Part shown: in pieces, positions 18,611 to 27,991 of the stretch
How positions within the stretch are numbered: position 1 is the stretch's first letter
Layout of the letters: each line of letters begins with the position of its first letter
Assembly: GCF_000317435.1 (NCBI RefSeq)
Contig: NC_019751.1
Span: 2,790,001 to 2,854,000 of the forward strand
Direction of reading: 5' to 3'
DNA from: Calothrix sp. PCC 6303
GTDB taxonomy: Bacteria > Cyanobacteriota > Cyanobacteriia > Cyanobacteriales > Nostocaceae
DNA length: 64,000 nucleotides
The notes under the pieces: generated by a model
Told to the model about the DNA's origin: nothing
The model's input: only the letters and a program-made list of their open reading frames with translations
The model's database searches: none
Made by a program: the position numbers and the translations under genes

Positions 18611-19450
18611 TTAAACCTTTTTAAATAAAATTGAACCTATATAACGCTTGTTTTCGATATGAAGAAGAAGTCCCTGAGTCGTATCTTTGGTTTGTGTAAA
18701 CTCAAATTTTCTACCTTCTATCTCTGTAAAATTTTGCTCAACTAATCGAGATAAATCGATTAGAAATTCATCTGTGCGAAACCCTTTTTCGTTTTTTCCC
18801 AAACGGCGGGTAATATCTCGAATAGGGATACTACTACCATCAGTTAGCTTCTGCTTTTTGATAACTTCTAGATACTGCTTACGTAGCTTTTTAAGGAAAA
18901 CTTTTGCATCAAATTTTCTTCCAAAAACTCGTTTTTGTTCGCGTTGTACTGCTTCAATGATTGCTCCAACGTCGGCAGGTACTTCACAAAGTTTGGGTAA
19001 TTCATAGTCAGATAAACGCGCAGTTTTTTTGTGGTCATCTATACGAATCTGAAAGAAACCGTTTTCAAATTTGTAGTTAGGATGAGTGCTATCACGATCT
19101 AAGGGTAAATTAGCTACACGGCAAGCCTCTTCTAATTCACGAGGAAAGAAGTGATATTTTATTTGTGAGGCTTCCTCTTTAGCTATTTGGTAAATTTCCT
19201 CCAAAAATGAAATAGTAGAATGGTTATCAACTTTCATTTTTTTCAAGAGCGGGTCTTGTTTGTCGATCGCATCCAAAAGATGTAAAGTCCAACCTCGCTT
19301 CAGATATGAGGTTACGTTTTGGCATAGCTTTTGAATGCTTGCAGCTTCATCTGCTTGGGCTTGAAGTCCTTTTGCTTTCTGATCTGCCTTCGCTGTTTGC
19401 TCTTCGGCAATATTTAAGAGAGATTCTGGAAAGTGATTAGCTGTTGTCAT
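18611..19450 (-). CDS. Unrecognised protein of BrxD-like operon
   Basis: 279-residue soluble protein, not recognised. Residues ~10-45 are charged and probably coiled-coil (ADQKAKGLQAQADEAASIQK). The middle is helical, and the last ~90 residues look like a winged-helix-like or mixed domain with SIPIRDITRRLGKNEKGF. It is the first gene of a tight minus-strand operon with the two BrxD-like ATPases. It lies divergent from the HsdM pair, so promoters for both operons should be in 19451-19810. A role as partner or regulator of the ATPases is inferred from position only. Confidence 0.7.
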   Translation of the reverse strand: MTTANHFPESLLNIAEEQTAKADQKAKGLQAQADEAASIQKLCQNVTSYLKRGWTLHLLDAIDKQDPLLKKMKVDNHSTISFLEEIYQIAKEEASQIKYHFFPRELEEACRVANLPLDRDSTHPNYKFENGFFQIRIDDHKKTARLSDYELPKLCEVPADVGAIIEAVQREQKRVFGRKFDAKVFLKKLRKQYLEVIKKQKLTDGSSIPIRDITRRLGKNEKGFRTDEFLIDLSRLVEQNFTEIEGRKFEFTQTKDTTQGLLLHIENKRYIGSILFKKV

Positions 19451-19810
19451 GGCTCAGTTTTCATAAGCTGTATGTCACAGTTGTTTATTTAAGCTTCTGT
19501 ATTTATTATTCCCTTTTTGTTATAAAAATCACATTTTATTTACGTAACTGTAGAAAATTACTCGAATCTTGCCTAATTAAAGATTGCTGCCCACAATCCT
19601 GCGTGTTGGTGGCAAAGTTCAACTTAACGATAGAAAATGCATTGCGATCTGTCGTAGGCGGCAGCACTGTCTGCCTTGCACACGCTACGCGATCGCATCG
19701 AACTTCATCAAAATACTGAAGCCTTGCTGTAAACCACGATAAAATCAGGTTTTTGTCCTATAATTATCAACGCTATGTAAAGCTGCTCATTTATCTCTGT
19801 ACGGAAACCG
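19451..19810. other. Divergent intergenic region with short dispersed repeat
   Basis: The 360-base gap between the BrxD-like operon (minus) and the HsdM operon (plus) must hold both promoters. It contains a HIP1-linked repeat, CACGCTACGCGATCGC at 19681-19696, of the same kind as at 4425 and 7533. No gene is convincing here. Confidence 0.5.
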
Positions 19811-21316
19811 ATGATTCAGCGATCGCTGTTTGATGCCCCTATTACATTACAAGAACTAGAATCTCATCTATGGGAGGCAGCAAATATACTACGTGGTAGT
19901 CCTGTTGACCGTACTGATTGGAAAAGTTATATTTTGCCGTTGCTGTTCTTCAAGCGCATTTGCGATGTTTGGGATGAAGAATGTCAAAAAATGATTGAGG
20001 AATATGGAGAAAATTTCCCTGACGAACACCGCTTCCAAATTCCTGAAGTAAGCCACTGGCAAGATGTGCGCTCGACATCTAGTAATGTTGGTACTGCCTT
20101 GCAAAATGCCTTGCGTAATATTGAAGTTGCTAATCAAAAACATTTGTATGGTGTATTCGGCGATGCTCAGTGGACAAATAAAGAAAAGTTATCTGATGAA
20201 CTGCTCAAAGACCTAATTGAACATTTCTCTGCACTCAATATTAGTAACAAGCGCGTCCACAATGATGTTATGGGGGATGCTTACGAGTATCTGATTAAAA
20301 AGTTTGCCGATACGACCAAGAATAAAGCGGGAGAATTTTACACGCCGCGTAGTGTGGTACATCTGATGGTGGATATGTTAGACCCCCAGGAAGGGGAAAC
20401 AGTTTACGATCCAGCTTGCGGTACGGGGGGAATGTTACTTGCTGCTGTTGCCCATGTACGAAATAAGGGAGGGGATGCAAGGACGTTTTTTGGTAAGTTA
20501 TACGGGCAAGAGAAGAATTTAACAACTGCTGCTACTGCCCGGATGAATTTATTTCTCCACGAAGTTGAGGATTTTATCATCGAACGGGGTGATACGCTGC
20601 GTAACCCTGTTTTTACTGCCAATACGGGTGGTTTGGCAGAATTTGATGTGGTAATTGCCAATCCTCCCTTCTCCTTAGAAAAATGGGGACGGGAAATTTG
20701 GGAAACTGACCCCTGGGGACGGGCTTTTGCGGGTTTACCTACGGATAGTAGTGGTGATTTTGCCTGGGTGCAACACATGGTTAAGTCTATGGCTAAACCA
20801 CATGGACGGATGGCTGTGGTGTTACCCCAAGGTGCATTATTTCGTGGGGGAATAGAAGGACAAATTCGCCGCACTTTGCTAGAAATGGACATGATTGAAG
20901 CGGTAATTGGACTAGCACCAAACTTGTTTTACGGTACTGGTTTGGCTGCTTGTATACTGATACTGCGTCAACGTAAAACTCAAGAAAAAGCAGGTAAATT
21001 GCTAATTGTTGATGCTTCAGCAGTATTCCGTAAAGGACGCGCTCAAAACTTTTTAGAACCAGAACACGCTGCGGAAATTCTGCGCTGGTATCAAGAATTT
21101 ACGGATGTGGAAGATCGTGCGCGGGTGGTTTCTTTGGAGGAAATTGAAAAGGAAGGATGGACGCTGAATATATCACGTTATGTTTTACCGCCCATCGGAG
21201 CAGATATTCCACCCCTAGAGGAAGCGATCGCATCATTCAAAGATGCTTTGGTACAATGCCGAGAAGCTGAGGAACGTTTGCATCAGGTAATGTTAGAGGG
21301 GGGATGGCTGGAGTGA
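19811..21316 (+). CDS. hsdM: Type I restriction-modification DNA methyltransferase subunit (HsdM), first copy
   Basis: 501-residue N6-adenine methyltransferase. The N-terminal helical HsdM domain (ESHLWEAANILRG; FKRICDVWDEE) covers residues ~1-140. SAM motif I is DPACGTGGML near residue 200 and the catalytic motif is IANPPF near residue 285. A family motif KNKAGEFYTPR precedes motif I. Its end overlaps the next hsdM by 13 bases. No HsdS or HsdR gene is in the window, so target specificity must come from elsewhere or be lost. Confidence 0.92.
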   Translation: MIQRSLFDAPITLQELESHLWEAANILRGSPVDRTDWKSYILPLLFFKRICDVWDEECQKMIEEYGENFPDEHRFQIPEVSHWQDVRSTSSNVGTALQNALRNIEVANQKHLYGVFGDAQWTNKEKLSDELLKDLIEHFSALNISNKRVHNDVMGDAYEYLIKKFADTTKNKAGEFYTPRSVVHLMVDMLDPQEGETVYDPACGTGGMLLAAVAHVRNKGGDARTFFGKLYGQEKNLTTAATARMNLFLHEVEDFIIERGDTLRNPVFTANTGGLAEFDVVIANPPFSLEKWGREIWETDPWGRAFAGLPTDSSGDFAWVQHMVKSMAKPHGRMAVVLPQGALFRGGIEGQIRRTLLEMDMIEAVIGLAPNLFYGTGLAACILILRQRKTQEKAGKLLIVDASAVFRKGRAQNFLEPEHAAEILRWYQEFTDVEDRARVVSLEEIEKEGWTLNISRYVLPPIGADIPPLEEAIASFKDALVQCREAEERLHQVMLEGGWLE

Positions 21317-22803
21317 TAGCACAAATTACACAACAAGCCTTAGAGAGTTATCTTTGGGGTACAGCCACCATTTTGCGGGGGTTAGTTGATGCGGGTGATT
21401 ACAAGCAATATGTCTTTCCCTTGCTATTTTATAAGCGGTTATCTGATGTTTGGGATGAGGAATTTGCTCAAGCTTTAGCTGATACGGGTGATGATAATTA
21501 TGCCCGTGACACTGCTAATGACCGTTTTATTATCCCCGATGGCGCTCACTGGAAAGATGTGCGGATTGTTGCTAAGGATGTTGGTAAAGCTTTACAGGAT
21601 GCGATGCGGGTGATTGAAACTGCTAACCCTGGTCGCTTGGATGGTATTTTTGGGGATGCACCTTGGACAAATAAGGAACGTTTACCCGATTCCGTAATTA
21701 AGAATCTGTTGGAACATTTTTCGACTGTAATGCTTTCCCTGGCGAATGTTCCCGAAGATGAATTAGGGAACGCCTACGAGTATTTAATTAAACAATTTGC
21801 TGACGATAGCGGACATACAGCCCAGGAATTTTATACCAACCGCACCGTGGTTTATTTAATGGTGCAGATGCTCGCACCAAAATCAGGCGATCGCATTTAC
21901 GATCCAACTTGCGGTACGGGGGGAATGTTGATTTCGGCATTGACTGAGGTTAAGCGTACAGGTGGAGAACATCGTACCCTCAAGCTTTACGGGCAGGAAC
22001 GCAACCACATGACCGCTTCGATTGCTCGCATGAACTTGGTACTACATGGTGTCGGTGATTACCAAGTTATGCGCGGGGATACTTTGGAACGTCCTGCTTT
22101 TACTGAAAGCGATCGATTGCGGGTTTTTGATGTAGTTCTCGCCAATCCACCCTACTCGATTAAACAGTGGAACCGGGAAGGGTTTCAAACAGACCCTTGG
22201 CAACGTAATTTTTTGGGGACACCCCCTCAAGGAAGGGCTGACTATACTTTTTTTCAGCACATTTTAAAAAGTCTTGACCCCAAAACCGGACGCTGTGCAA
22301 TTCTCTTCCCGCATGGGGTGCTGTTTCGTAAGGAAGAAGCCCAGATGAGGCAAAAGCTGGTTGAGGCTGATTTGGTCGAATGTGTCCTTGGTTTGGCACC
22401 AAACCTGTTTTATAATTCACCGATGGAAGCTTGTATTATTGTTTGCCGTACTCGTAAGCCTAAAGAGCGGCAAGGACGGATTTTATTTATTGATGCAGTC
22501 CATGAAGTAGCTCGTATGCAGGGGCAAAGTTTCCTCAAGCCGGAGCATCAGTTACGTATTCTCAATGCCTATCAAAGTTATATTGATGACCCTGGTTTTG
22601 CTAAGGTCGCAACTTTAGAGGAAATCGCTAATCAGGATTATAGTTTATCGATTCCGCTTTATGTGCGGCGTACATCAGCCAATAACCAAACGGAGGAAGT
22701 CAAGACACTGCGGGAAGTTTGGGATGATTGGGAACAGGGCAGTAGGGCTTTTTGGCTAGAGATGGATGCTTTGGTTGATATGCTAGATTCTTTGGAAACA
22801 TAA
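21304..22803 (+). CDS. hsdM: Type I DNA methyltransferase subunit (HsdM), second copy
   Basis: 499-residue N6-adenine methyltransferase, clearly paralogous to the preceding gene but diverged. It has ESYLWGTATILRG, FYKRLSDVWDEE, DDSGHTAQEFYTNR, motif I DPTCGTGGML and catalytic LANPPYS. Start and preceding stop overlap by 13 bases, implying translational coupling and perhaps a heteromeric enzyme. Downstream, the expected hsdS/hsdR are absent; instead a toxin stub and an IS630 element follow, consistent with loss of the rest of the locus. Confidence 0.92.
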   Translation: MAGVIAQITQQALESYLWGTATILRGLVDAGDYKQYVFPLLFYKRLSDVWDEEFAQALADTGDDNYARDTANDRFIIPDGAHWKDVRIVAKDVGKALQDAMRVIETANPGRLDGIFGDAPWTNKERLPDSVIKNLLEHFSTVMLSLANVPEDELGNAYEYLIKQFADDSGHTAQEFYTNRTVVYLMVQMLAPKSGDRIYDPTCGTGGMLISALTEVKRTGGEHRTLKLYGQERNHMTASIARMNLVLHGVGDYQVMRGDTLERPAFTESDRLRVFDVVLANPPYSIKQWNREGFQTDPWQRNFLGTPPQGRADYTFFQHILKSLDPKTGRCAILFPHGVLFRKEEAQMRQKLVEADLVECVLGLAPNLFYNSPMEACIIVCRTRKPKERQGRILFIDAVHEVARMQGQSFLKPEHQLRILNAYQSYIDDPGFAKVATLEEIANQDYSLSIPLYVRRTSANNQTEEVKTLREVWDDWEQGSRAFWLEMDALVDMLDSLET

Positions 22804-22808
22804 AAAAT

Positions 22809-22951
22809 TATTTACCAATATGGTAATGTATTCTCTGATGTAAATTAGCTATGAGCTATAAGAAAATTATTTACTATTTTGGTAAAGATTTGAATAAATT
22901 GATATGATATCTACCTTGAAGTCTAATCAATTTGTTTACCAAAATGGTAAA
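22809..22951 (+). promoter_or_regulatory. Three TTTACCA-n-TGGTAA operator boxes
   Basis: Inverted-repeat boxes TTTACCAATATGGTAA (from 22810), TTTACTATTTTGGTAAA (from 22870) and TTTACCAAAATGGTAAAC (from 22934). They lie about 60 bases apart, immediately upstream of the HigB-like stub. The arrangement is that expected for a toxin-antitoxin autorepressor. The cognate antitoxin gene is not present here. Confidence 0.65.
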
Positions 22952-22972
22952 CTTGTATTAGGCTACTAAAGC

Positions 22973-23089
22973 ATGGAAATTACTTTCGCTGACAGCAAAC
23001 TGCAAAACCTATGCGAGCAAGAAAAACTAGCAAAAAGAAAATTGGGTGCAAACTGCGCGAAGAAATTGAAAACCCAGTTGACTAAGTAG
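22973..23089 (+). pseudogene. HigB/RelE-like toxin, N-terminal stub
   Basis: 38 codons starting MEITFADSKLQNLCEQEKLA, typical of the N-terminus of HigB/RelE 'killer' toxins of about 95-115 residues. The frame ends inside the left terminus of the IS630 element, whose first bases supply the last codon and stop. No continuation is found on the other side of the element. Confidence 0.65.
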
Positions 23090-24257
23090 GTAGGCAAGAA
23101 AAAACCAAACTATGTAAAGATAAGTAAATACGGAGAATGCATCTACCGAGGTGACTTAATATATGGGCGCTCGTTTAAGGATATTCTTGACTCGTGAGCA
23201 AGACAAAACCCTGTTACAGCTAAGAACTGCGGAAGTACCACAGAAAGTAAAAGATCGAGCAGAAATAATTAGGCTAAATGCACATGGCTGGTATGTAGAA
23301 AAAATAGCTGCTCACTTTAATTTGACTCAACAAACGGTAAGAGAGGTTTTACACAGCTGGAAAAACAAAGGTCTAGAAGGACTTTGGGAACTACCTGGTC
23401 GAGGGGGAAAGTCAAAATGGCAAGAAGAAGACATCATATTTTTGGAAGAATGCCTGAAAAACGAACCGCGTACATACAATAGCCTTCAACTCGCACAAAA
23501 ATTAGAACGCGATCGCTCAATTAAACTGAGTCCCGACAGATTAAGGCGGGTGCTCAAAAAAAGGGGGTCAATTGGAAGCGAGCAAGGAAGAGTCACAAAG
23601 GCAAGCAAAACCCGATAGCACGAGCAAACAAACAAGCAGACCTAGATATGTTGGAATTATCTGCTGCGTCTGGAGAAATAGACCTAAAGTATCTAGATGA
23701 ATCAGGATTTTGTGTATGGAGCGAACCAGGTTACACTTATTACTTCAAAGGTGAGCAAAAACGTTTAGAGCAAACCCAGCGTCGTGGACGGAGATTAAGT
23801 ATTATCGGCTTTCTTCAACCTTTAATCAGCTTTGTTTACGGTCTGGTGATTGGTGCTGTTAGTCGTAAATCTTACATCGAGATGATGGAAATAGAAGCAA
23901 CTGAAGCTCAAAGAACGGGGCGCATTAGGGTAATTGTGCAGGATAACGGATCGATACACCGATGTAAAGAAGTGCAAAAGCTATGGTCCAAGTGGGAAAA
24001 CATGGGTTTGTACATCTTTTTTCTGCCCGCATACTGCTCCGAGATGAACCCAATTGAATTAGAGTGGCAGCACCTAAAAAAAGACGAACTACGTGGGCAA
24101 ACATTTGATGACGAGTTAGACCTCGCTTACGCCGTGATTGATGGCGTTAAAGCTAGAGGGGAAAAAAGTAACTACAGTACAAGACGTATTAAATTTGACT
24201 CTAGTCGCTCTGGTTAAATTTTCGTTACATAGTTATAAATTTTCTCGCCCACCTACT
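23085..24257 (+). mobile_element. IS630/Tc1-family insertion sequence, 1173 bp
   Basis: Terminal inverted repeats AGTAGGTAGGCAAGAAAA (left) and AGTAGGTGGGCGAGAAAA (right, inverted). TA dinucleotides flank both ends (23083-23084 and 24258-24259), as expected for TA-targeting Tc1/IS630 elements. It sits between two genes that are each truncated at its edge. Confidence 0.88.
23163..24217 (+). CDS. IS630 transposase, two frames joined by probable -1 frameshift
   Basis: Frame 1 (23163-23618, 151 aa) encodes the helix-turn-helix part: IAAHFNLTQQTVREVLHSWK. Frame 2 (ATG 23648, ends 24217) encodes the DDE core: LKYLDESGFCVW, VIVQDNGSIHRCK and AYCSEMNPIELEWQ. Frame 2 is open upstream and continues frame 1 without loss if the ribosome slips -1 at the AAAAAAAGGGGG run near 23553. 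The fused product of about 345 residues is normal for IS630. Programmed frameshifting is known for this family; here it is inferred. Confidence 0.85.
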
Positions 24258-24706
24258 TACACTACACAAGCTTGATCAGCAAGTGCCTTGAAAGCTTGTT
24301 GCGGGATTAGACCTGATTCCCAACGGATGTCTTCCTCTTTTACTGATTGGACATCAAGTGGACCTAGCTCACCAAAATCCGACATCACGATATTTTTGGC
24401 AGCAAGTGCTATAATCGTGCCTGCACTTTTACAAAATCCGAAAATATAAAAAGTGAGTTGATCATTATATTCTCTCTTCAAAAATCTGGCTAACATAAAA
24501 GCCGCATCTGCATCTCCCCCAGGTGTAGTTAGAATTAAGCTGATATTCTTCCTTCGATGCTCTAGTTTTTTAACTTGATTGATTAAAATGTCAGTAGCAG
24601 CATAATCAATTGAGCTGCTGAACAAAAAGAGATCTGTATCAAAGTCATTCACGATTTGCGAAACTGGATTGCGTAATTCAGTTGTTTCCTTGGCTTGAAA
24701 AATCAT
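24257..24706 (-). pseudogene. SppA/serine dehydrogenase proteinase-like protein, 3' truncated
   Basis: 149 codons of a ClpP/SppA-fold protein of the SDH proteinase type. Visible are SLILTTPGGDADAAFMLARF and GFCKSAGTIIALAAKNIVMS, the latter with the likely catalytic Ser in KSAGT, and ELGPLDVQ. A good ribosome binding site (AGGAG) precedes the ATG. The C-terminus is cut by the IS630 right end, which provides the last residues and stop. Relatives are about 270-300 residues, so roughly half is lost. Confidence 0.75.
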
Positions 24707-24958
24707 AGTATGCTCCTATGGTGTTAAGTTTTAATGCTTCGATTCACACAGAAAAAAGGTGACATGCTCCCGATGACTAATTATTCAAGAAGACTAAAAT
24801 GCTTGGTTGGAAAACGTGTTAGATTTTATGCTTCAATTCAGCGTACAGGGAGGGGCGATCGCGGTTGTCCACTTAGAACTAACAACTTGCTCATTAATTT
24901 CAGACTCAATAACTCTCATGTTCATTTCCTTTTAAATTTATCTAAAAAATTTGATGGA
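24707..24958. other. Intergenic, no gene recognised
   Basis: A 250-base stretch with a HIP1-like site. An open frame exists on the plus strand but has no family resemblance and is probably chance. Confidence 0.4.
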
Positions 24959-26233
24959 TCAATTTTGTACAAATTGTGGTGTTGATTTGCAATTTGTAAT
25001 AGAAATTGCACCTTGGCTTAACCCAACCAGTTGAGCGACTCGAAACGCAGAAGCGATCGCTCCTTCATGCAAACCATCACCAAGATAGGCTCCTGCATGG
25101 TAGGTATTGTTCTCGCCATTAGTGGCAACTACTTCATTTCGATATTGAAAAGATTCAGTAGTATATAACGGGGTATGATGTTCCTGAATGTGAATGATGC
25201 GATTGCTAGCAATTAACTCCTCTAGTTGGAACGAGAGAAAATAATTTGGTGGTGATGAGATGTCACATATCTGATTCAGGCAACTGTTATAACCCCATCG
25301 GCTTTCTGTCTCAAAAAAATCAAATTCTGATGGTTGTTTAATGCCATAGCGGGTGTATATGGAACTATCTGTATGGAGTAAGGTCGTTGCATAATTGGCT
25401 TTCCAGGCAGAAAACCGTTTGATTTCGGCATCAGTTGGATCTGCTAACAGCGCCATCACTTGGTCAGGTGGCGTAGCAAACACGACTTTATCAAACTCCT
25501 GAATTTCACCCGTCCTTCGCACAATTTTCACAGCATCCGAGGTTCTGAAAATCCGGTCAATCTGCACATTCAGCAAAACCTCACCTTTGAATCGTGCCAG
25601 AATTTTTTCAATGTAAGAATACACACCACCTTTAATCCTGACCCAGCTAACTGCGACATCCTTGAGTAAAACAGGCATCGCCAATTCTGCTGGGAAATCA
25701 TCAATCAGTTCCAATGGCATCGAATAGCTATACATAACTAGCAATTTTAGCCAAGTATTGCGAGTACAGGGGCGTTTCAGGTATTGCGACAAAGGCTGAT
25801 TGTAGAAATCTTGCAGGTGAGCAAATCTTATTCTGAGCCAAAATCCAGCAGAACGAGCATAGAGGGTATCGAGGCGTAAATATTCGATCAGGTGGCGAAT
25901 ACCTGTGAAGTTCTTCTTGATTGCAATTTTTGATAGAAAGTGGCTGCCATTTTTGAAAAAGATTGCTGAACTCATATTGACAGGTTCTAGTTCTACCCCT
26001 AACTGTTCCATGAGGGCAATGAAGTTGTGAAACACAGTTGGAAATTCCAGCACTCCATTTTCCAAAATTTCCTGACAATCGGATTGATTTGGGTGAACAT
26101 TCTTGTTGAGTGTCTGAATATGTCCACCTAGAGTAGATTGCCGTTCAAACACAGTCACACTATGCCCTTGTTTATCGAGTAGGTAAGCTGTCACCATGCC
26201 ACTAGCTCCCCCCCCAACGATAGCGATCTTCAT
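24959..26233 (-). CDS. FAD/NAD(P)-binding oxidoreductase (COG2907-like)
   Basis: 424-residue flavoprotein of the amine-oxidase fold. The ATG at 26233 puts the dinucleotide-binding motif MKIAIVGGGASGM at the very N-terminus; longer reading frames upstream are not needed. VFATPPDQVMALLADPTDAE and a late FAD-contact motif HAGAYLGDGLHEGA resemble COG2907 proteins, which often lie beside lipid-modifying enzymes. It is the last gene of a minus-strand group of five. A role in fatty-acid or isoprenoid double-bond chemistry is inferred from neighbours. Confidence 0.8.
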   Translation of the reverse strand: MKIAIVGGGASGMVTAYLLDKQGHSVTVFERQSTLGGHIQTLNKNVHPNQSDCQEILENGVLEFPTVFHNFIALMEQLGVELEPVNMSSAIFFKNGSHFLSKIAIKKNFTGIRHLIEYLRLDTLYARSAGFWLRIRFAHLQDFYNQPLSQYLKRPCTRNTWLKLLVMYSYSMPLELIDDFPAELAMPVLLKDVAVSWVRIKGGVYSYIEKILARFKGEVLLNVQIDRIFRTSDAVKIVRRTGEIQEFDKVVFATPPDQVMALLADPTDAEIKRFSAWKANYATTLLHTDSSIYTRYGIKQPSEFDFFETESRWGYNSCLNQICDISSPPNYFLSFQLEELIASNRIIHIQEHHTPLYTTESFQYRNEVVATNGENNTYHAGAYLGDGLHEGAIASAFRVAQLVGLSQGAISITNCKSTPQFVQN

Positions 26234-26300
26234 AATTTGCCTCTCAACTATATAGATATAGATAATGTGGTAGGTGTAACCTATCGTAGACATCACCTGT

Positions 26301-27839
26301 TTAGCTGTTGCCTAAAATCATGTCACCGGATAACCGTTGATACAGCAGTGCGCCTGTCCAAAAAGTGGCAGCAAAGCCCGGATAGCCAGATGAGGCATTG
26401 CAGAAATAGAAATGGTTGAGTGAGGTTTCGTGATTCAGTCGCCCCATACCCATATTGCGCGGTATCAAACTGGAGCCGTAGGAATTCCCATTGGGACACC
26501 AGCAAAAACGCTCATTGGTAGTAGGGCTACCTGTAATGTGAAAGACCATATATTTTCTAAAGTTAGGTACATAGTGTTCTTCCACAACATCGAGGATGGA
26601 GTCTAAGATTTCTTGTTTTTTCTGGTTGTAAGCTTTGCGGTCATTATCTCGTAATTCCTGGAAGTAGTTGTAATTAGCAACAGTGAGGAATTCCACAATC
26701 TGGGAGTCTTCTGGGCAATCCCCACTCGCTGTAGTCAATAAAGTGGGTGTTGTGATGGCAAAACTAGGATTAGAAAAGTCATTGCGATCATACATCTGTG
26801 CAAAGGCTTCATTTAGATCGTGATGCCCTGTATGAAAAAGATTCCACTTGCCAAATCCATACTCTCGCAGGTCGATATCTTTGACGACGCAATAAGCCAT
26901 GTAGTTAGATGCCGAATATTCATAGTTGAGTTTTCGGCGCACACTTTTAGAAAACTGCGATTCCCCGATCATCTTGGCGGCTTTTTTGGGGTCAATATTG
27001 CAAATTACGGTGTCGCCTGTAAATTCATGTGTTTGATGGGTAGTGAGATCCATCGCCTGAACTCCCGTAACCGTTCTGTCTGTGACTCTAAAATTCGTAA
27101 CTTCATGGTTGAGCAATACCTGTCCCCCATGCGATTCAATGACATTGACCAAGGAATTAATCACATGTTCAAAATGCTGGGTTGGGTAAAATGCACCCGC
27201 TTGATAGCCTCGGAACAATATAACCCAAGCATAGAATGAAAGTTGATTGGGAGGGAGCAAAAAATCAGGCCATTGCAGGGCTAATAAGGTTTGAGCGGCT
27301 TGGGGTAGCTGAAACTTATCAAATACATCCTGGAGTGTGCTATTGAGATACTGGACAGCAGAAAATACCTCATTTGAATGTTTGAGCAGTTCAATTGGCT
27401 TGATCGGTGGAGAGAGTTTTTTCAAACCTGCACCAGTCTTTTCCACTTCGTTGACAAATTTGCGAATCAGATCGCCATGAGCGGGAAACAGAGCAGACAA
27501 TCGCTGGATCAGTTCTTCTGGCTCCGAGGGAATATCCAAACTATGCTCTGGCGATCGCATGTGATCAAAGCCTTCCGAGTCATAACGTTCAAAAGTTACT
27601 TCTTGCTCTAACCCTAATTTTTTGAGTACCCGATTGACGGTTTGCCCTTCACCGCAGTCCCAAACATAGTGAAATTGAGCATTAAACGTATATTTTTTAG
27701 CCATCGTAAACGTATGCCCAAAACCTCCGGGATGCTCATGGGCTTCGAGAATTTGCACAGTCTTGCCAGACTTTGCCATCAAAGCGCCAAAGACTAATGC
27801 TGATAAACCACTACCGACAATCAGGTAATCCGGTTTCAT
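26301..27839 (-). CDS. Phytoene-desaturase/retinol-saturase-like FAD oxidoreductase
   Basis: 512 residues from ATG 27839, which is preceded by AGGAAC and puts the FAD motif YLIVGSGLSALVFGALMAKS near the N-terminus. HPGGFGHTF follows. The C-terminal region with FYFCNASSGYPGFAAT is the second FAD contact of the CrtI/CrtH/retinol-saturase group (COG1233). Substrate not determinable: carotenoid, retinoid-like or fatty-acid enone are all possible. The gene follows an MDR reductase and oleate hydratase on the same strand. Confidence 0.85.
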   Translation of the reverse strand: MKPDYLIVGSGLSALVFGALMAKSGKTVQILEAHEHPGGFGHTFTMAKKYTFNAQFHYVWDCGEGQTVNRVLKKLGLEQEVTFERYDSEGFDHMRSPEHSLDIPSEPEELIQRLSALFPAHGDLIRKFVNEVEKTGAGLKKLSPPIKPIELLKHSNEVFSAVQYLNSTLQDVFDKFQLPQAAQTLLALQWPDFLLPPNQLSFYAWVILFRGYQAGAFYPTQHFEHVINSLVNVIESHGGQVLLNHEVTNFRVTDRTVTGVQAMDLTTHQTHEFTGDTVICNIDPKKAAKMIGESQFSKSVRRKLNYEYSASNYMAYCVVKDIDLREYGFGKWNLFHTGHHDLNEAFAQMYDRNDFSNPSFAITTPTLLTTASGDCPEDSQIVEFLTVANYNYFQELRDNDRKAYNQKKQEILDSILDVVEEHYVPNFRKYMVFHITGSPTTNERFCWCPNGNSYGSSLIPRNMGMGRLNHETSLNHFYFCNASSGYPGFAATFWTGALLYQRLSGDMILGNS

Positions 27840-27991
27840 AAGAGAGTTCCTCGAAAAATAAAAATCTGAGTTCTGTCCCGTTGAAACGCCCGTTAGTAAA
27901 GGCAAAACTTACTTAAACGCTTTGGCTAAAGCCTAAAACTGCACACGCAATGAATTGTCTGAGGCAAGGCACAACTAGCTTGGGAGGCAAG

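Noticed and set aside
14949-19450. Complete BREX system
   Set aside because: No BrxC, PglX, PglZ, BrxA/B or BrxL gene is visible; only BrxD-like ATPases.
20404-20892. Open frame of 162 codons on the minus strand within the first hsdM
   Set aside because: Antisense shadow of conserved methyltransferase motifs, with no recognisable product.
19811-22803. Complete type I restriction-modification system
   Set aside because: Only two HsdM genes are present; no specificity or restriction subunit lies in the window.
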